From Simmondsia chinensis (Eukaryota; Streptophyta; Magnoliopsida; Caryophyllales; Simmondsiaceae): a stretch of 64,000 nt of DNA. The notes below the pieces were generated by a model, which was not told the origin of the DNA, made no database searches, and saw nothing but the letters and a program-made list of their open reading frames with translations. Positions 24,028 to 35,949 of the stretch are shown here, piece by piece (the first letter of the stretch is position 1; each line of letters opens with the position of its first letter). The translations under genes and the position numbers were made by a program. Location: NCBI GenBank assembly GCA_018398585.1, contig JAGTTD010000001.1:14076501-14140500 (forward strand), written 5' to 3'.

Positions 24028-25120
24028 ATGGCGGAAGAAAATACTAATCAAATCGTTGCACCTAGTGTTGAACCAAAGGGTGTTCCAGATGTGAACTCAC
24101 CTTATTACTTACACCCTTCGGACCATCCAGGTCTGGTTTTTGTGCAAGACATTTTAACGGGTCCTAATTTTCCGGCTTGGAGGCGTTCTATTTTTAAAGT
24201 TTTTAAGGCTAAAAGAAAGCTCGGGTTTCTCGATGGAACCATTGTCAAACCGGATGAGTCTTCACCGGATTTCGAAAATTGGAGCGCTTGTGACTCCATG
24301 GTCTCTTCGTTGCTCACCAATTCTGTTTCTAAGGAAATCAATGCCAGTATAGCGTATTTTGAAACCTCGCGCGACATTTGGTTAGATCTAAATGAGCGTT
24401 TCTCTCAAGGGAACACTCCTCGTATCTATAAAATCAAACCCGAAATTTCACTTTTAAAGCAAGAAAATAAGTCAATTTTTGACTATTTCACAAAATTGAG
24501 GTCTCTATGGGATGAGCTTTATACACTAGTAGCCATTCCTCCGTGTACGTGTGGATCGGGTCAGGCTTTTGCGGCCATACGGGACATGGAGAGGCTACTT
24601 GGTTTTTTAATGGGTTGAGACCCATCTTTTTCTACTGTGAGATCTCAGTTGATGAACTCCAAACCCTTACCATTGGTAGCTAGTGCCTATTCAACACTTT
24701 GTCAAGAAGAAAAACAACGAAGTGTTGCATCCGGAGGCGTTGTCATACCCAAGGCTGCTGCCCTTGTTGCTAAAGGGACTAATATGATTTTTGGGGCTGG
24801 TTCGTCTTCAACAAACGGACTACAACCCAAACGCAATAATCGCCCAGTTTGTTCTTATTGTAAGAAGCAGGGACATACACGAGACAGGTGCTTTGAGCTA
24901 ATTGGGTACCCACCGGGATGGACGCAGCCACACCGCAGTAACGGAAAGCCCGCTGCGGCTGCAGCGCAGCAGGCTTCAGACGCTGCAGATCGGCAGCAGC
25001 ACTACCAGCAGGCCGGAGGCCGTGACGCAAGCTCGATTGTGGGTCTTTCAGCTGCGCAATATCAACAGTTGTTGGGTCTACTCAACACAGGAAGTAGTGC
25101 CCCTTGCATTAACTTGACAG
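24028..25120 (+). pseudogene. Copia B gag
   Basis: The ATG at 24028 starts MAEENTNQIVAPS, followed by the retrotran_gag_3-type segment with YYLHPSDHPGLVF and a UBN2-like body (DIWLDLNERFSQGN). A TGA at 24616 replaces a Trp codon in the context MG(W)DPSF. The frame then continues to the zinc knuckle CSYCKKQGHTRDRCF near 24851. An Ala/Gln-rich linker follows and leads into protease in the same frame, as usual for copia. Confidence 0.88.
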
Positions 25121-28100
25121 GTCAGGGTTCGTTCGGTAATAATTGTTGGATTATTGATACGGGTGCGACAGAACATATGGAGTCATCCGATTTTCCTCTA
25201 CTTGATAGAAGGGTTAATACCGAGATTCGTCCCGTTAAATTACCTAACGGCACTTGTTTACCGATCACACACGTCGGGCGTGCCAAGGTCACGGACCACA
25301 TCACACTTGAGAACGTATTGCAAATTTTGGGTTTTCATTGCAATTTGCTATCAGTGAGCAAGTTAACTAAAGATATAAATTGTGCATTAACATTTTTCAA
25401 AACTTTTTGTGTAATACAGGACCTGCCATTGAGGAAGCTGATTGGAGGGGTAAAGAATGAGATGGGCTATACATGTTGGAAGGCGGTGTTGTTTCGAAGT
25501 CCGCTCAAGTTGCTAGGAGTGCTAATAAGGGTGTATTGTGGCATCGTCGGTTGGGTCACGTTCCATTTAATAAATTATCTAGTCTTTCCGGTTTGAACAT
25601 TGGTGTTGTTTTGGATAATGTTTGTGACTCGTGTCATCGAGCTAAGCAAACTCGGTTGCCTTTCCCTATTTTTGTTACTAGATCTGTTGCTTGTTTTGAT
25701 TTGCTTCATGTTGACATTTGGGGTCCATACCGAACATTGTCAATGACAGGAGCACGTTTTTTTCTTACTGTTGTTGATGATTATAGTAGATGTACCTGGG
25801 TCTATTTGATGCGTGACAAGTCTCAGTCACACAATATGCTCATGAATTTTTGGGAAATGGTACAAACTCAATACAATTCGCGGGTTAAGCAAGTTCGTAG
25901 TGATAATGGTGCGGAGTTTCTTTTTGGACCGTTACTTGACTTTTATGCAGGAAGGGGCATACAAGTGCAAAATTCTTGCAATGATACACCTCAACAGAAT
26001 GGGGTAGCGGAGAGAAAGCATCGTCACCTTCTCGAGGTAGCTCGAGCCCTTAGATTTGAAGCAGGTTTTCCCATTCAATTTTGGGGAGAATGCGTGTTGA
26101 CAGCGGCCTATCTCATCAATCTCATGCCTACTCCCTGTCTACAAAACAAAAGCCCGTATGAAGCACTACTTGGTAAAATTCCTTCATATACACATTTGCA
26201 TGTTTTTGGTTCCTTATGTTATGTTCATAATAAGGATCGTAGCAAAGATAAGGTCGGAAGTCGAGCGATTCGTGGTGTTTTTGTTGGTTATCCTCATGGA
26301 AAAAAGGGGTACAAAGTGGATGACTTAGACAATAAGAGGATTGTGATTTCACGTGATGTAATTTTTCACGAGAATGTCTTCCCATATCTTGAAGAAAAGA
26401 AGGACAAAAGCTCACATGATGATGTTTTTGATTTCATACGTTATGTTGACGAGGGGAGTATGATACAAAGACAGGTGATGGAGCCCGTACGGGGCCCAGC
26501 AGCACCGTCAGGTGACGGTGCTGCAGAAACAGACCGAACACTGTTCGGTCAGCACAGTGACCGAACAGTGCTCGGTCAGCACAGGGAGAGGGAGGACGTC
26601 ATTGATGAAGCGGGGAGGCCAATCCGTGTTCGTACCATGCCCACAAAATATCGGGATTATGTGATTGATGTTCCGCCTTCTATAGCCCAGTCTCGTGATA
26701 CCCCTTCATCGGCTAACTCAGGTACGGTTTATCCTATTTCAAATTATGTTTTTAATGCACAATTTACTGACTCACACTCTAATTTGCTACAAGCCATCAC
26801 ATCGTGTGATGAGCCAAAGAACTTTGCACAGGCGGTCGAGTCACCTTATTGGAGAGAAGCAATGGAAAAGGAGATTTCGGCATTAGAACAGAACAAGACT
26901 TGGACATTAGAGGAATTGCCCCCGGGAAAGCGAGCAATAGACTCGAAATGGGTCTATACAATCAAATACAAATCTTATGGAAGCATTGAGAGGTATAAGG
27001 CAAGGCTAGATGCCAAAGGTTATACCCAGGTAGAGGGCATAGATTATCATGATACTTTTGCTCCTGTTGCTAAATTGGTTACCGTTCGTTGTGTACTTGC
27101 AGTTGCGGCAGCAAGGAATTGGATAATGCACCAATTAGATGTAAATAATTCATTCCTTCATGGTGACCTCGATGAGGAGGTCTACATGAAATTACCGCAA
27201 GGTTTTGAAAGACAACATGCCGGTAAAGTTTGTCGTTTACGAAAACCGCTATATGGTTTAAAACAAGCCTCGCGTAATTGGAATCAGAAATTCACTAACT
27301 CGCTTCTTGAAATGGGTTTTGTCCAGTCTAAGTCCGATTATTCGCTTTTCACTTACACCAAGGGGACCGTATATACCGCTATCCTAGTGTATGTTGACGA
27401 TGTTGTAATCACCGGGAATAGTCTGAGTCATATTGAAGAAGTAAAATCAAACCTTAATGTCAAATTTAGCATTAAGAATTTAGGTTCTGTCAAGTATTTC
27501 CTTGGGATAGAAGTGGCACGCTCTCCAAAGGGGTTAATTTTGAGTCAACGAAAGTATGCACTCGACATCTTGAGTGAAACCGGGCTAATAGGTGGGAAAC
27601 CGGTTAGTACACCAATTGTTCAAAATCACCATTTGAGTGATGAAGAGGGGGAGTTAGTTAAGGATCCAGGTCAATACAGAAGACTCGTAGGTAGACTTCT
27701 TTATCTTACCATTACTCGTCCTGACATTTGTTATGCCGTTAGCATACTTAGTCAGTTTATGCATAATCCCCGAGTTCCGCATCTTGAAGCCGCCTTCCGA
27801 GTACTTCGATATATCAAGGGGACACCGGTTCAAGGAATTTTCCTTCCACATAACTCTGATTTTAACATTCGTGCGTATAGTGATGCTGATTGGGCAGGTT
27901 GTCCTACTAGCAGACGATCTACTACAGGGTTTGTTGTTTTCTTGGGAGGAGCTCCCATATCATGGCGTTCTAAGAACAATCAGTTGTTTCCCGTTCTTCC
28001 GCAGAAGCCGAATACCGTGCGATGGCCACTGTTACAAGTGAACTAGTTTGGTTGAGACGTTTACTTATTGATCTTGCAGTTGATGTTCGAGAGCCCGCTA

Positions 28101-28345
28101 TTTTATTATGTGACAACCAAGTGGCTCTTCACATAGCCTCGAATCCAGTTTTCCATGAAAGGACCAAACACATAGAGATCGACTGTCATTTTGTTCGAGA
28201 AAAGCTGATGACCAAAGAGATCTCGACATCTTTCGTACGCTCATCAGGACAAGTGGCCGATGTCTTTACTAAAGGGCTTTCTTCTCCATCTTTTTCTTCT
28301 CTCCTCTCCAAGTTGGGCATTGTAAGTTTACATGCTCTAACTTGA
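25121..28345 (+). pseudogene. Copia B pol: protease, integrase, RT, RNase H
   Basis: The protease motif WIIDTGATEHM is near 25148. A frameshift near 25450-25475 moves reading to the frame starting at 25473. That frame runs 857 codons: GAG-pre-integrase LWHRRLGHVPF, integrase DLLHVDIWGPY / VRSDNGAEF / TPQQNGVAERKH, RT with KWVYTIKYKSYGSIERYKAR and VYVDDVVITGN, and RNase H AYSDADWAGCPTSRRSTTGF. A one-base insertion near 27980 shifts the final RNase H part, which continues at 28022-28345. The domains are otherwise complete. Confidence 0.92.
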
Positions 28346-28352
28346 GGGGGAG

Positions 28353-28700
28353 TGTTGAAATTATTGCATAGTATTTTACTTGTATTTCCTTGTATTTCGT
28401 ATTGTATTTAGTATTCTACGTATTTATTAGGGTAGACATCAATTTAATTTCCCCCATTACTCCCCATGGCAACCGGCCACTTTAAGGTGAAGAGGAAGAG
28501 GGGGAGTTTTACTTTGTCTTTATTTCTTTATTTATTTGCATTGATCATGTAATTAACTAGGCTTAGGATTCATTTTGCTAGTCGACTCTTCACTTGTCCT
28601 TAGGTTTTGTATAAGTAGGAGATTCTTTTGTTAATGAGAATTATCCAATTCAATTCTCTCAATATTGTTCAAGGTGTTTTTCATTCTTGTTTTTTTTACA
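28353..28700 (+). repeat. Copia B 3' LTR with polypurine tract
   Basis: The LTR starts TGTTGAAATTATTG and ends TTTTTTTACA. TTGAGGGGGAG at 28342-28352 directly before it is the polypurine tract. Confidence 0.93.
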
Positions 28701-28705
28701 CAGTA

Positions 28706-28870
28706 CAGTTTACTAGTTAGTCTAATATTTTCAGGACACCCCCAGTTCCTAATCCACCTGAATACGCAGCTCTCATTCGAGGGCTTTTGCTTGCACTTCT
28801 AGCATAACTATTGTCGGATTAGGCCGAGAACTACTAAATACTAACTTATTGCGATTCTTCCACATAACCC
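28706..28870 (-). pseudogene. LINE relic (part 1), zf-RVT/linker region
   Basis: On the minus strand this reads WVMWKNRNKLVFSS, a signature of the segment linking reverse transcriptase to the C-terminal RNase H-like domain in plant LINEs. Removing copia B (one CAGTA copy) brings it next to the RNase H-like part at 23081-23542 in the correct order. Confidence 0.6.
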
Positions 28871-30168
28871 ACAAAACAGTGAGAGTTTAACACAATTGAT
28901 CCCTCGACTTCGAATTTCTAGCACCCTATACTTCTTGCAACATGATGCAAATAGGTCTAAAGATCCGACCTACAACCTCAAACATTGATGGCGCGTTGTG
29001 GGATAGGGTACCTCTAACCCATTGATCATACCCAACGATGCTGGATTGATAGGGATCGGCTAAAACTCTTTGATTCTGCAAATACCCGAGTAATAACATA
29101 AAGAGGAGTTATGTAATTTTATTTAACTCTTTCAAAATAAAATTACAAAGATCAAATCAAATATAAAACTTATCAAAATCATTACACTAAGCAAAAGCTT
29201 CCTAAAATAAACAACTAATTGTCTATTTATATGCACTACTAAACCTTATCCTAAATTCAAATTAAATTCTAAAAACAATCATATTATAAATCAAACTAAA
29301 CCTAATATAATCCTAATATAATTCAAAAACCTTAAACCTAATTACATGAATGAGCCAAGAACCCTAATAAAAACCTAGTTAAAATTACACAAAATGCCTA
29401 ATCCTAATTAAACTAGAAAACCTAATGAAATTCTTTAATACTTGTAATTGGATCCGCATCCTCAGCAGCCCCGAGTCAAATTTCCTCCTTTCTTGGCCCG
29501 CTTGAGGCCCCTAGTACAAGGTGATGGGATTTTGACCACTCCAAGGTTCCTTTCTTTATTTTTTTGGTCTATATTGGGCTATTTTCAACCCTATTTGCAT
29601 CACAATCACTCTCTAAGCAACCCCTGCTTGGCACTTATCTGATCCAAGCTCAAGTGTAAGTCTGCAACCAACACCACAAGGTGAATCTACGCTATAGAAA
29701 ACAAAATGATCCACACTTTTTTTGTACCCAAAGCAGAATAAGCAGCAAACCCCTAAAGGCATACCACGATTATATAGTATGAGCAATATCGTAAGCAGTA
29801 TTACAAAATTTAAAGGTCGATAATGGAAAATAAAGAAAATATAAATCGAATATTCCATCATCTACGCAAAAAGAAGTCAAATCGAATCCAATATTGAGTT
29901 CAAAAATTCGTAAGTAGTATTGGTATTTTTCCTAAAAAATAAAACAAATTTAAATTTAGAATAAAAATCAAATAAGAAACAACATTGAATAAAGTAGTGA
30001 AGGGAGGAAAGTGAGTGAGAGGATGTGATTGTAGTATTGGGGTAACTTGATGGGGACCGATTTTATTACAAAATATAAAAAAAGAAAATTTTAAATTTTA
30101 AGTTAGTGGGGATCAAACCTAGATAGTATGATTGGCTGCCGGCAACTTTCATCACTGGGCTATATTCC
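28871..30168. other. Unassigned intergenic DNA
   Basis: No supported gene or element boundary is seen. The part at 29100-29450 is very AT-rich with CCTAATATAATCC-like motifs. The part at 29450-29860 has short chance frames only. Confidence 0.4.
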
Positions 30169-30171
30169 CAA

Positions 30172-31192
30172 GGCTGTGTTTGAAACATGAAATTTGAGTC
30201 TAGAATTGGGATTGAGGCTAGAATTAGGGCCCTGAATTCCAATTCTGTTATTTGGTTTACCTGCTACTTTGAAATTATAATTTCACTGCCAAATTCTATG
30301 GAATTAAAGTTTTTATTGAAAATCATACTTTCCAATTCCTTAAGGTAGGGTTAAGGAATTGCAATTCTGTATCAACTTTATTGACCTAAAATCCAAAATG
30401 ACCTCACTTAATTAACCCAAATTCAAAATGACTCAAAATCTAAAGACTTAAATACAGCCTAAAATTTGACCCAAACCTCAAAATCATCCAACTTGAATGA
30501 CTTGAACTATAAATGACCGAAATCACCTTAGCTCAAAGTCTAAAGTAACCCAACCCGATTAACCCGAAACTCGAAATGACTCAAATCCAAAAAAAGAAAC
30601 TACTTGACTTGAATGTGATATAAACAAGCTGAGCCAAAGTAGAAAGGACCGGAACAAATTGACCCAAAACTTAATACGATCCATACCCAAATGACCCAAC
30701 TCATCTCAAATTCCGCGTAAAATGACTTGAAATTTGAAATGATATAACTCATTTATCCTAAAACTAACATGACTCAAACTTGAAATGACCTAAATAAACT
30801 CAAACCCAATCGTACTCGCCTAAGTCCCGAAAAGACCTAACCCAATTAACTAAAAATCCCAGACAACTTGAACATCAAATGATCCGACGAGATACCCAAC
30901 CTGATTGAACACGAACTCGAAGTGAATCGCTCCAATATAATAACTTGAACGCAATGCGAAATGCTCCAAAAGAAATCCAACCATAGTTAATTTAAAACTT
31001 AAAATACTTCAACTCAATTAACCGAAAACTCTTGATGATTCGAATCATTATGTAATTATAATTCCGACTTCCACTTCCTTCGATGTACCAAACAATAGAA
31101 TTTCAATTTTATTGGCATTCCAATTTCACCAAAATTGGAATTGAAATTACAATTCTACAGTTTAATTCTAATTCTATGTGCCAAACAGCGCC
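30172..31192 (+). mobile_element. TIR element (PIF/Harbinger-like, non-autonomous), copy 1
   Basis: The ends GGCTGTGTTTG and CAAACAGCGCC are imperfect inverted repeats extended by AATTCCAATTC-rich subterminal sequence. They are flanked by CAA on the left and TAA on the right, consistent with a TAA duplication carrying one change. The interior lacks a transposase and is made of degenerate ACCCAAAnnCAAAATGACC units. A second, inverted copy lies at 45724-46585. The superfamily assignment is tentative. Confidence 0.5.
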
Positions 31193-31487
31193 TAAGGAAC
31201 AAAAAAACACAAACATTAGGGGTAAGGGGGTAAATTAACTACATTTTGGCGCAGTGAAAAAGGTAAATATAACAATATATTACAAACAAAGACAGCACAA
31301 TAACAAAGACTTAAAATCTTGTGTTGAAATTACCATATAATTAACAACAAATATACTGACAATAACACTACCCATTTTAAATTTCACCAGATGGATCACA
31401 AATAAGCAGCCAAAATGCCAAAATTGAACAAACCCACAAGAAGAAGAAAAAAAGTTCCAAATCTCATAGATAAACCAAGTCCAATAA
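31193..31487. other. Downstream flank of the UVR/SnoaL gene
   Basis: AT-rich sequence containing the probable 3' untranslated region of the minus-strand gene. No clear polyadenylation signal could be chosen among several AATATA/AATAAC-like words. Confidence 0.35.
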
Positions 31488-32073
31488 TCACAGATCAACT
31501 GGGGAAGCATGATGAATGCACATCTTCCATTCACCATCTTCATCTCTTTCAAACACATTCGTCGCAAACTGTCTTCCCCAGCTGCTTCCTTTCGTCTTCA
31601 CCAATTCTATACAATTAACATATCCTACTTCCCCTCTCACATACACTTGTGCATCTTTCAACTCTATATCCATCGGAAACTCGTAATCGACCCACACATA
31701 CTCCCAGCTTCTCATTACAAGATCATACCCACTTATCCCACTTGCACCCGGGTGTACACAGCACACATTCTCCCCTTTTCCCCACAGTTCTTGCATCGTG
31801 GCTAGGTCTCCGGTCCTAAACGCATTGTAAAAGCGAGCATTTGCAGCTAGTACTGAAGCCTTGCTATCCTCGTGAAGGACCAGGATCCTGTCCCTGATTC
31901 TTGCGGCTTCCGCATAATCTTCCTCGTTAATGGCGATCTGTAACTTATGCTCTAAGGTCTGCTTGTTTAGCAAGATGCTTTCACCACTTACCGGCCTCCT
32001 TGAGTCCTCTTCATTTGTTGCCTTACAAGCTCTTATGGAAGAAAGACGACGGGGCCTCCTGATAGGTGCTGCA
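31488..32073 (-). CDS. UVR-motif and SnoaL-like domain protein, last exon
   Basis: This is a host gene exon, read on the minus strand and ending with TGA at 31488-31490. After a basic, Ser/Arg-rich linker (APIRRPRRLSSIRACK) it shows a UVR motif (LEHKLQIAINEEDYAEAARI), then a SnoaL_3/NTF2-like fold (FYNAFRTGDLATMQELW, VHPGASGISG, MRSWEYVW). UVR motifs mediate interaction with Clp- or Uvr-type partners in known families. The basic N-terminal context would fit a plastid protein, but no start or transit peptide is seen. The proposed acceptor is AATCCAG before TGCAGCACC. The substrate is unknown. Confidence 0.75.
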
Positions 32074-34290
32074 CTGGATTTAATTAAAATTACACCACTC
32101 TAAACTGCAATAAGTCCATAGATCCACAAAGCGAAAGAACAAAAATGTTCATTAGTGCAGTCAACCTCCTCGTGTCATTTTTTATTTTTACTCTCCATCC
32201 CATATATATATGATATGGTCACTAGAGTATTACTTTTTAATAAAATACCTAAAATAGTCAATAAACAGAGAATTTAAGACCCACCCTTTTTCAGAAACTT
32301 TCCCAGCCCCACATGTTTATATAATGGGTATTCAGGTAGATGAGAATGGAAATAATAGTATTCATATACCCATGATACATTATGTACACCCAAGGGTACA
32401 ATTTATGTTATGAGGTTTGCTACCAGCGACAGATAGGGAATGGGTAGAAAAATTTGTGCCATGTATGTGTATGGTGGACCTTCTCCCATACAACTTCCCC
32501 ATTGCCAGTACGCATGTTTATGTTAAGAACTCTATATGTAAGTCTAGTGTGTATCCCAAATAAGATTGTAGAAAAGAAGAAATCAACATATAAGTCTAGT
32601 GGGTTACTCCATCTGATGCCAATTGGGTTGAGAATTGAACCCCACATGAGCTTATATGTAGATATCATAAATGTGAACTCTATTAATCGAGCCGAAGTCC
32701 CCGTGAAATTTGATAGTTTTACACCACAGAACATAACATCTCATCGTGTCCTCCCGTCTTCATTTAGATAAAATTTACATCAAGGTAGATTGGGCCAATT
32801 ATAGCAATTCAGCAAGAAACTACAAATATTTGTGCGCATCACTTGTTAGTGACAGCCATAGTTGACAAAGACAGGGCCATAACTAGTAGACTCGGAAAAA
32901 CTAATATGACACAATAAAATTGACGGTACGAAGGAAATTAGAAGTAAAGAGAAGAACTAGATGGGAGAGGGACAAAGTTTCAAAGGGAGAAGAGAAATTG
33001 GTTGTGTTGAATTTTTGAATGAAATGTGACTCAAGTATTCTTAGGCTTGTCTAGGAACTTCTTAATATGACAGAAATAGAACTATCCGCCTAATGATATA
33101 TATCTAACAAAATGACTGCCTAAACGAACTCCAACAAATGAATGGACTAATGTGCCAGTCATTTTCCTGTATGATAGTTTCATCTAGGTACTACCCTGTA
33201 GCATCCCGTGGAGTCAGGAAAGGGCGCCTCTAACTTAGGGGTTATTTGTTTACCAGGAAGTAACAAAGGAGTTCGAAATTTATAAGAAGTGGGCATTTAT
33301 CCTCTTGTTTGGTTACCAAGAAATTCATAGAACATGGGAAGTGGAAATTCATTAGCAATTTACAATTGCTTTGATACACATAAATTAACATACCTAGGCG
33401 GAGTTAGGTGAGTTTTAATTCTTGGTAAGTTATATTTCCCGTCCTGACAAACAAACTCAAATACCTACTTCCTGGGAAGTTGACATAGGAATTAAATTTC
33501 TGGAAAATACAACTTCTCATAGGAACTTAATTCTTGTGTTAACCAAACAAGGCCTTAAAGGTTTGAATGAATTGCGAATATACTTCTGTGACTACTAGAT
33601 TGCTTTATGTAATTCTTCTCCCTCTTCGGTCGTACAATTCAACAGGTTTAATTGCAATTAGTGTAGGCTCATCACTTTAGGCACATGTGCCCTGTAATGT
33701 ACTCATTCTCTAACATGTTCATAAGCCTAAACTACAAATTCATAAGCCTAAGCCAACGAACTACTGCAAGAAAGGCTTCCTAATACTAAAACATAGAATC
33801 AAATAAAGAACGTTATAATAAAACGATGGCTATTACATAGTGGTTCATCAATTAGCCGGTGTGTGACTGACCATTAAGCAATGGTATGTTTATAAATGCT
33901 TGATTTGCTTCCATAACACATATAAATTGTATTTCATTTGTTAAAATATACTATAAATACAATTGCATATTAGAAACTACCAAATGGCAGTTAAAATTAA
34001 TGATTGTATGATCTGCAATTGAATATTTAAAAATAAAGCTGAAAGCAGCCTCTTATCCTTAAAAAGGCCAAGACGATCACAAAGATCCATTACATAAATG
34101 TTTAGCAAACTGCTTCCATGACACGGTGAACATGATAGCTAACTGCATTTAATTCTATGTCCTACAGTACATCAGAGTGGTTGAAAATATGCATCAACAT
34201 AAGTTAATGCACAAGACTGATGAGTGACGCAAGCAAAAGCATAGCCACATGTGAGCCGATTACTCAAATTAGCACTGTTAAAAGTACTTA
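32074..34290 (-). other. Probable intron of the UVR/SnoaL gene
   Basis: This is 2.2 kb between two exons on the minus strand, with no other supported gene. It contains a Tourist-like MITE at 33238-33554. Extra small exons cannot be excluded. Confidence 0.45.
33238..33554. mobile_element. Tourist-like (PIF/Harbinger) MITE
   Basis: The 317 bp element starts GGGGTTATTTGTTTACCAGG and ends AACCAAACAAGGCC, imperfect terminal inverted repeats. It is flanked by TTA on both sides (33235-33237 and 33555-33557), the target duplication typical of PIF/Harbinger MITEs. There is no coding capacity. Confidence 0.75.
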
Positions 34291-34442
34291 CTCCGCATCA
34301 ATTCAGCTCCATCTTTAATACCATTGGTGGGAAGAACAATGCGTTGCCTCCACGACGATGATGAGTCACATAGAAGCCACTTCAAACCATCGTTGTACAA
34401 ACATGAGGTGCGTCTGAGCTCCTTGATATTCAAAGCACTCCC
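34291..34442 (-). CDS. Upstream exon, probably of the UVR/SnoaL gene
   Basis: On the minus strand an acceptor GCTCTAG precedes an open exon reading SALNIKELRRTSCLYNDGLK and ending GAELMR. It is followed by AGTAAGTAC, nearly a perfect donor. If the exon ended in AG its 152 bases would join in frame to the exon at 32073. With the GT present in the sequence the exon ends one base earlier and the join is out of frame. I do not recognise a domain in it. The upstream exon with the start codon was not found. Confidence 0.5.
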
Positions 34443-35646
34443 CTAGAGCATGAATTCTGGTTACACCATGAACATCCAAATGGAAAATGTTTACACTAAA
34501 CTCTAACTGTCGAACCACTAATCACTTAAGGAGGACATCCAACAACATGAAAACCAGTTCCTAAGCCATTGGGGCTACCAAACAGAACAAGCACAACGTA
34601 AGTTTCTTTCCTCAGCCGAATATGTCGTAGGAGTACTAACTTTATCAAGAATTCCCAATACCAAAATGACGCCAATTCAATAAAAATGTCCTAATACATT
34701 CAAATGAATACAGCCCCACAATTTCCGAATATGAAATGAGGACAGAACTTTAAAACAAACATACAATTGGTGTAGAGCATTAAAGTATGTAGACGGTATT
34801 CGAAGAACATTCATAAAAACGTTGTAGTATCTCAAGCAATGAATATACACTAACCCATTAGCGCTGCACAGATACCCAATTGTCAACGTTCTCCAAACCC
34901 TAACATGGTATAAAAGTGAACTGAAATATAATCCTCCTCTCTACTACTTCCCTCTCAACTTCTGGCAGAACAATAGCTCCAGCAGCACCGGCATCAACCC
35001 ACCACTACTGTCATGGCAAGCCTACTATCTCTCTAACTCTTTCTCTCCATCCTTCTAGGAGACAATTATACAAAAAGCTTAGGCTCCGTTCAATTTATGC
35101 TATAACAAGCCCCTCGCTTAGACAAGAAATGGGCCTGTAGAATGGATATTATACAAGTCTTCCTCGTTCCTTGTGTTGGAATTATAGGAACCAAAAGTTC
35201 TACTATGCACAAAAGTAAAATTCTGTAGGTGAAGAATGTACTCCCAATCACCAATAATGTACTCAAAATCACAAAAAATTTACTCAGAAATCACCTGCCT
35301 ATGTGTCGACACACAGGCAAAAATTCTATACAGTAGAAACGCTCTTATAGGAACAATAAGGGTTGGGGATAATTAAGATTTGAAAATGACGTCTCTTACT
35401 CAAATAGGTTCTGATATCATATTTTAAAAAGTTCTATTGTTTGGTGAAGACACACAAATGGTTTTATACTCCTAACACTCTACTGCTAAACACCCCGTCC
35501 CACAATCACCACCATGACATCATTCAAGCATATTGTACCTCCCTGTGCTACTGCAACTTTAGTCGATTACCAAATGCCACAATCGCCAGGGACTATCCCA
35601 TGGTCCTTTCCCAATGTAAAAGACTTAAACTAATTTTTGGGTTGAA
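34443..35646. other. Unassigned flank upstream of the exon
   Basis: No supported gene. A TATA-like GGTATAAAAGTG near 34909 followed by a CT-rich stretch and an ATG at 35013 resembles a plus-strand promoter, but the frame stops after seven codons. At 35298-35320 there is a GTGTCGACACAC motif like that of the copia A LTR, and at 35408-35421 a degenerate tRNA-Met primer-like word on the minus strand. These are probably LTR-element debris. Confidence 0.3.
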
Positions 35647-35663
35647 TTCAATTGTTGATTCCC

Positions 35664-35772
35664 CTGCAAGGTAGCACCATATAGGGGTAAGACTGCATAC
35701 ATCTTACCCCATACACCCTGCCGTGGCAGGAGCCTCTACGAGGCACTGAGACGCCGCACTTGTTTTTGTTGT
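35664..35772 (+). mobile_element. Short SINE with Au-like 3' module
   Basis: The sequence GACTGCATACATCTTACCCC...GGCAGGAGCCTC...GGCACTG resembles the 3' module of plant Au-type SINEs, and the same module ends the 5S-headed SINEs near 45-49 kb. It ends in a T-rich tail (CTTGTTTTTGTTG). Flanking 17 bp direct repeats (TTCAATTG[T/C]TGATTCCC-like, one mismatch) lie at 35647-35663 and 35773-35789. It is 5'-truncated. Confidence 0.7.
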
Positions 35773-35944
35773 TTCAATTGTCGATTCCCAAGAAATATGA
35801 GAACTAAAGGGAAAAAAGGGAAATCTGGGGGAGAAGAGAGGAGACCAGGAAGAGAAACTGGAGGAGAGAATCAAAAACTGAAAATGTTATTATTACTTCA
35901 TATTATGATAACAAATGATCATTTACCCTTATACAGTCGAGGGA
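35773..35944. other. Short spacer before the copia pair
   Basis: Contains the right SINE duplicate and a purine-rich GGGAGAAGAGAGGAGACC stretch. No gene is seen. Confidence 0.4.
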
Positions 35945-35949
35945 CATGA

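Larger units (their letters stand above)
23543..28700 (+). mobile_element. Ty1/copia element B, nearly complete
   Basis: The element is 5158 bp with LTRs of 347 and 348 bp and exact target duplications CAGTA at 23538-23542 and 28701-28705. The tRNA-Met primer site, gag, full copia pol and polypurine tract are all present. The LTRs differ at roughly 11 positions (about 97% identity). Only three coding lesions were found (a stop near 24616 and frameshifts near 25460 and 27980). The gag type (retrotran_gag_3-like, NSPYYLHPSDHPG) and size resemble the Ale/Retrofit group, by family knowledge. Confidence 0.93.

Noticed and set aside
35013..35040. Plus-strand gene start after a TATA-like box at 34909
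   Set aside because: The frame after the ATG stops after seven codons and no downstream exon was identified.
35397..35425. Minus-strand LTR element starting at the primer-like word near 35408
   Set aside because: The word has two changes from the tRNA-Met site and no LTR border or partner LTR could be found around it.
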